Below are positions 59,981 through 64,000 of a stretch of DNA of 64,000 nucleotides, piece after piece. The notes below the pieces were generated by a model. The model searched no databases. It saw only the letters and a program-made list of their open reading frames with translations, and was not told the DNA's origin. Origin of the DNA: Entonaema liquescens (Eukaryota > Ascomycota > Sordariomycetes > Xylariales > Xylariaceae); NCBI GenBank assembly GCA_902805475.1, contig CADCSX010000023.1, positions 744,001 to 808,000 on the forward strand, given 5' to 3'. The position numbers and the translations under genes were made by a program. The first letter of the stretch is position 1. Every line of letters starts with the position of its first letter.

Positions 59981-61320
59981 TGTGCTGCTGTTGTTGTTGT
60001 TGTTGTTGTTGTTCTGATGCTTTGTAGGGGATGGATAGTTGTGTGAATAGGAAGATATGATGTTGAAGGTTATATTGAGGAAGTCTGATGTCGGAGGTTG
60101 ATAGGAGTATGGTGATGCTGAGTAGATGAAGATGAAGATGAAGGTGAAGTTCAAGTTTAGATGAAAGTGAAAAGCTGGGGAGGGTCCCCATGTTTATATA
60201 GATAAATTCCCAGCCTCCAGGCAAAAGCCTCGAGCGAGTTTTATGAGTCGTGATGGCCTTTGGTGTGTAAGGGCCTTGACAAAGTGTGAGTCGTTGTGAC
60301 TGCGAAGAACCGATTGTCGAGGAAACAACTAACTTCAAGCCGAGCCATTGCACTTGACACATGATGACAAACTTGTCCTAACTACATCGACATTTGGAAT
60401 GTCGAGCTTGGAAGCAAGACCAGAGGATCTTTATTGGTAAGTTCATTCGATGGCAAACAACGGTCATAGATAGGTTCTTTCCAAGATTTGGCAGGCCTTC
60501 GAAAGAAGCGACTCATAGGTGAGTCGCGATGAAGTCAGTAATTCTCGGCAGCACCATAGTTCAATTGTAATACCTTTTCGGGCGGGTACAAGAAATCAAA
60601 CTCGACTCAGGCCGTAGTCATAGCTTCATAAGCTTTTCATCATTACAGTTCCCTACCTACCTTGGTAGTTTGTTACGCCTTCCTAAGAGGTACCTAATTC
60701 TATTGGAATGGAATCATCTACACTTCGTAACAATACCGGAGGTAAGAGAAGGGTTAGGATTATCTGATTTACATGACCACTACCATGAAGGGGCCTAGCT
60801 ACAATCTTGGTACCACTCAATGAATATTTCGTAATTCGAGCTACTCTAAAGCTTTGAACAAAGACGGACAATACCTATGTGAGAGTTGAATAATATTGAT
60901 AGTTGGTCCTAAGATAGGAGAATTTGAATTAGCGATTAGCCGCGATCCTGTTTTACTGTTGTGTAGGTAGTTGCACAAGCTTATTAGTTATAGTGCTCCG
61001 AAAGGGGGGAATCGGGGGGGTTTAGAAAGGGATCTTGATAACTCATATTGCATGAACAAAACCTAGGCTACTGCGTTAGGTACCTACCTAATCATGAAAA
61101 GAAGCAACTCGAAAAAAGTGAAAGATACCTACTACATATAGTGGACATACACATTGCGCATCAGAAATCGTTATAAAAGGATTTCAAAGTCGAATAGGGG
61201 TGATCGTATCTATAGCTTGTCAGACAAACATATCGTAGATGGGGTGATATAATAGTAATATGCATTTCCACCTGGGCGGTAATTCTTTGTACAACAGCTA
61301 GTAACGTCTAGGCAAACCCG
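59981..61320. other. Intergenic region with CAA/GTT repeat at left edge
   Basis: About 1.3 kb with no supported gene. A trinucleotide GTT run (CAA on the minus strand) near 59990-60014 sits in the leader of the Cys-rich gene. Confidence 0.4.
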
Positions 61321-62238
61321 TCAGGCCCCGACTTTAACCGTAACGACGACGCCCCAGCCTCGAACACTCTCCAATATCCCCATCTCATTCTCCTGTCGAA
61401 ATGCGACCTCCTGAGCGGTAACCGTCATGTCAGCCACTGGCTTTTGTTGCTCCTCTTCCAGTGTACTATCCACCGTAGTAAAGATTTGCGGAGGACTTGG
61501 TATCGCTGATTCGGGTGATTTCTGATCACTTCCGCGTTTGCTCCAGAACCAGCTTTTCTTCTCCTTCTTAGGCGGTAGTCTTTGCTCAACCACAGTCTGA
61601 ACCACCGAGTTAAACTTCACATGTGGCTTCTTCTCCTTTTTCGGCTGGAGGTAGCTAGCGAGACGGCGTGCCATCTCCTCATCGCGCCACCAGAGTGTCC
61701 TGATCTTCTCGGAAGTGTCATCAAGCGATGAACCAGGCTCATCAAATCGCCCCCAATCACTGAACTCCTGCCCGGCGGCCCAGCTCGGATCTTCGCTTAC
61801 TTCTGAGGGCTTCTTGGCACCAGGACTGGATTTAGAGTCTTTTCCAAAGCTCTCCGTAGAAATTCTAGACACGCGACAGATCTCCCCGCGTTTCTTCATG
61901 TCTTCCAAACCGCTAAGGACAGCATTCCTAGGGACTGCGGTGCCTGGGACTAAAGTAAGGGTTGCCAGGGGAACAGGAGTATGCCGAGTCCCCAGATCAA
62001 CTAAAAACTCCTCGAGGACGGGGACAATACGGTCCAGTAGAGATGCATCACTAAATGACTGTTCGACTTTACGTGCTTCTTGCGTCGCCCGGATGCGATC
62101 TGGAAGGGATAGGACATGATGTTGGAGGTGAGAAGTTAGCGAGTTTAACTGCAACTCGTCTAGGGTGGTAGGATTGGGTGAAACGGCGGTATAAGGAGGA
62201 GGAGCGTCTGCAGCGTCTGCAGGTTCTTTGCTATCCAT
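61321..62238 (-). CDS. Unrecognised fungal protein with PPPY motif
   Basis: A single exon of 305 aa. The N-terminus has APPPYTAVSP, a PPxY motif. Residues 30-140 look helical (LNSLTSHLQHHVLSLPDRI) and could be a folded domain (IVPVLEEFLVDLGTRH). The middle contains a WWRDEEMARRLASYL helix, then two K-K-E-K-K basic segments around WFWSKR. The C-terminal third is acidic and ends GWGVVVTVKVGA. No enzymatic signature or membrane segment was seen. The layout suggests an adaptor, but no function is assigned. The leader has four tandem copies of a 7-bp unit. Confidence 0.7.
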   Translation of the reverse strand: MDSKEPADAADAPPPYTAVSPNPTTLDELQLNSLTSHLQHHVLSLPDRIRATQEARKVEQSFSDASLLDRIVPVLEEFLVDLGTRHTPVPLATLTLVPGTAVPRNAVLSGLEDMKKRGEICRVSRISTESFGKDSKSSPGAKKPSEVSEDPSWAAGQEFSDWGRFDEPGSSLDDTSEKIRTLWWRDEEMARRLASYLQPKKEKKPHVKFNSVVQTVVEQRLPPKKEKKSWFWSKRGSDQKSPESAIPSPPQIFTTVDSTLEEEQQKPVADMTVTAQEVAFRQENEMGILESVRGWGVVVTVKVGA

Positions 62239-62242
62239 GTTT

Positions 62243-62270
62243 GCTGCGACCTGCGACCTGCGACCTGCGA
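62243..62270. repeat. Tandem 7-bp repeat (CTGCGAC, four copies)
   Basis: CTGCGAC repeats four times directly upstream of the ATG at 62238, in the leader of the PPPY-protein gene. Confidence 0.85.
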
Positions 62271-63570
62271 CTTATCCGGACTATTGACAGGAGAGTGGAT
62301 GAAGCCGATAGCTACCTAATGTATTGTAGAGTCGGAGCTAATGAAATGGTTGGCTGGTTGACTTATTCTTGCTTGGATGCTAATAATGAGAATAAAACAG
62401 CCACTTTTTGATCATCGCCACGTGGTTTTGCTATAATCCTTCTAGGCTCATAGGAATGGGGGCGTGCTCAAGGTTAGGCAAAACAAGTATCGTCATTCAA
62501 GCCAAAAAGCCAAAGAGCAATGAGAGTTTTTCCGTTAGATGCTTACCAAAGAACTTAAAATTGGGGTTAGGACCTGGCAGCCTGGGCAGTGGTTTATTAG
62601 TCTTAGATAGATTTAACCATTGATTTCGTATTATTGGTTCGGGGACATGGCCAAAAATGATCCACAAGCGGCTTGGGTTGACACAAGGGGGTTTGATCAT
62701 ACACCCCTGAGTTGTAGAAGAATAAGAGCCCAACCTCGATTAAAGTCTGATTTAAGACTCAATCTGCGACTACCGATGGTCCGGACTTACTTTTCGGGGG
62801 GGTCAGGAGACAAGTACTAGCAGTACTAGTCAGCCGCGAACACCGAATATCCAGATTGGGGCCTAACGTGTAAGATAACGTGTAAGATAACGTGTAAGAT
62901 TAGCCTTGCATGCGCCAGGACCACGGGGGAGAAAGTTAGGTAGTATAGGTATTAGGAGAGGTCTAAGCCTCACTCGGCGTTATAATACCCGACGATACTT
63001 CATTTGAACCATTGATCGATGATCGGATATGGGGAGAGGTTGTGATGAATAAACCAAATACCTATCAAATTGGCATAAATCGAGATTTTTGAACTTTGGA
63101 TTACGACCAAGTTTCAGATGAAGGCATGAGTCCCGATCTCCCGCATCCGATCACAACATATAAGTGCGGGGAGGGACGGTAACACGGTAGGACTCCGGGG
63201 GGGGCGTGTTAAGCAACTTGAATTGCATGAAGACGCATCATGCAAGTAGTAGTATGCATGCAAGGTTCGTAATCACGGCTCAAGAATCAGGGTTCGGAAT
63301 ACGCCGTCACAAAACATATTAGGTACTGACTGTAGTAATTGTAGTAAATGTAATAAATGTAGTAAATGTGTCTAGGTTAGCTATGAAGGCACAGGTGTAT
63401 TACTCGTTGAACAATTGTGTAAAGACGGTGAAGAAATCCATTGGAGTAAATTATTAGTGAAGCTTGGCCATCCATGAAGCTATAAAGTCATGGCTTCAGT
63501 GGCCAAGTAAAAACTTGACACTTTTAACACTTTTAACACCGCATAGGTACATACAATAAGAGGACAAAAA
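62271..63570. other. Right intergenic region
   Basis: No gene is supported. It contains a 12-bp tandem repeat (62865-62900) and an imperfect GTAGTAAAT repeat near 63335-63370. Confidence 0.4.
62865..62900. repeat. Tandem 12-bp repeat, three perfect copies
   Basis: AACGTGTAAGAT is present three times without mismatch. No function can be assigned. Confidence 0.9.
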
Positions 63571-64000
63571 AACCGAACACTTTAATTTTTATATAATTAA
63601 ATTAATTTAAATACCACGTTTTTATCTTTACATATATAAATAAACTTTATATATAATATATAATTTAATTTCGAAGTTTTATTTATTTATAGTTTTTATT
63701 TATTTTAAAAATTAAAATTAAAAAAATAAAAAATCGAACTTAATATAATACATTATCGAATATTTTAAAAATTATTTTAAAAATATAAAAAATTAATTTT
63801 AATTTATTTTTATTTAATTTATATAACTTTAATTTTTTAACTATTAAAATATATTAATTATTTATTTTTATAATTTAAGTTTATATAATAGTGAGTTTTT
63901 GAAAAACGTAAATTTTATGGAATATATAAAAAAAGTCACAATTTTTAATAAAAGTCAACGTTTTTAAAAATTTTTAACATAATTAATTTAATTAATAAAA
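63571..64000. repeat. Edge of a second AT-rich block, RIP-like
   Basis: AT content rises sharply to the window end. Unlike the 10-12 kb block, scattered C and G remain (for example ACCACG, TCGAAC, AAAGTCAAC). That is the level expected of a repeat decayed by C-to-T mutation. The block continues past the window. Confidence 0.75.

Noticed and set aside
59478..60046. Plus-strand 101- and 160-codon frames over the Cys-rich gene
   Set aside because: GC-rich antisense shadows of the minus-strand gene.
59396..60154. Longer start of the Cys-rich protein at 60154
   Set aside because: It would run through a CAA trinucleotide repeat and leader-like sequence; ATG 59980 gives the compact Cys-rich start.

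Overview
The window is nuclear DNA of a filamentous ascomycete (Pezizomycotina, most likely a sordariomycete). The evidence is dense genes with many 50-80 bp introns (GTAAGT/GTATGT donors, CTAAC-like branch sites), a THI4 gene with a TPP riboswitch in its 5' UTR, an EDE1 orthologue, fungal-type alpha-tubulin, a STAND/NACHT gene, and extremely AT-rich blocks with a retrotransposon LTR. I rebuilt exon structures by hand from splice sites and reading phase. Family names come from motif recognition, not database searches.

Layout. 0.3-7.7 kb: SET-domain protein (-), an unrecognised fungal protein with a Lys/Pro and an acidic tract (+), and an ankyrin protein (-) whose gene needs a 4-nt micro-exon. 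9.9-12.1 kb: two blocks almost devoid of G and C, separated by a 196-bp solo LTR with a perfect 5-bp target duplication. 12.1-18 kb: gene-poor, with an SRR1-like gene whose 5' part is doubtful and an aldo-keto reductase (-). 18-27 kb: small secreted protein (+), frataxin (-), THI4 with its riboswitch (+), a histidine phosphatase ending in a PCNA-binding-like motif (+), an alkyltransferase-like protein (-) and a BTB protein (-). 27-36 kb: two small single-pass membrane proteins flank a decayed coding remnant and a large NLR-like gene (membrane anchor, alpha/beta hydrolase, NACHT, about 15 repeats). 36-47 kb: EDE1 (-), alpha-tubulin (-), a probable ER membrane protein (+) and a WW-domain protein (-). 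48-64 kb: F-box protein (+), secreted carboxylesterase (+), GH3 beta-glucosidase with PA14 insert (+), possible OB-fold protein (+), a Cys-rich metallothionein-like protein (-), a PPPY-containing protein (-), and the edge of another AT-rich block.

Five otherwise intact genes each need one or two single-base corrections at short homopolymers to read through (2.46, 38.6, 49.4, 51.75 and 55.13 kb). Because two are housekeeping-type or highly conserved genes and all breaks sit in homopolymers, I favour assembly indels over true pseudogenes. The genes do not form one obvious pathway. Local themes are secreted carbohydrate/ester hydrolases at 51-57 kb and endocytosis/ubiquitin-type motifs (EH, UBA, F-box, WW, PPxY) spread over 27-62 kb.
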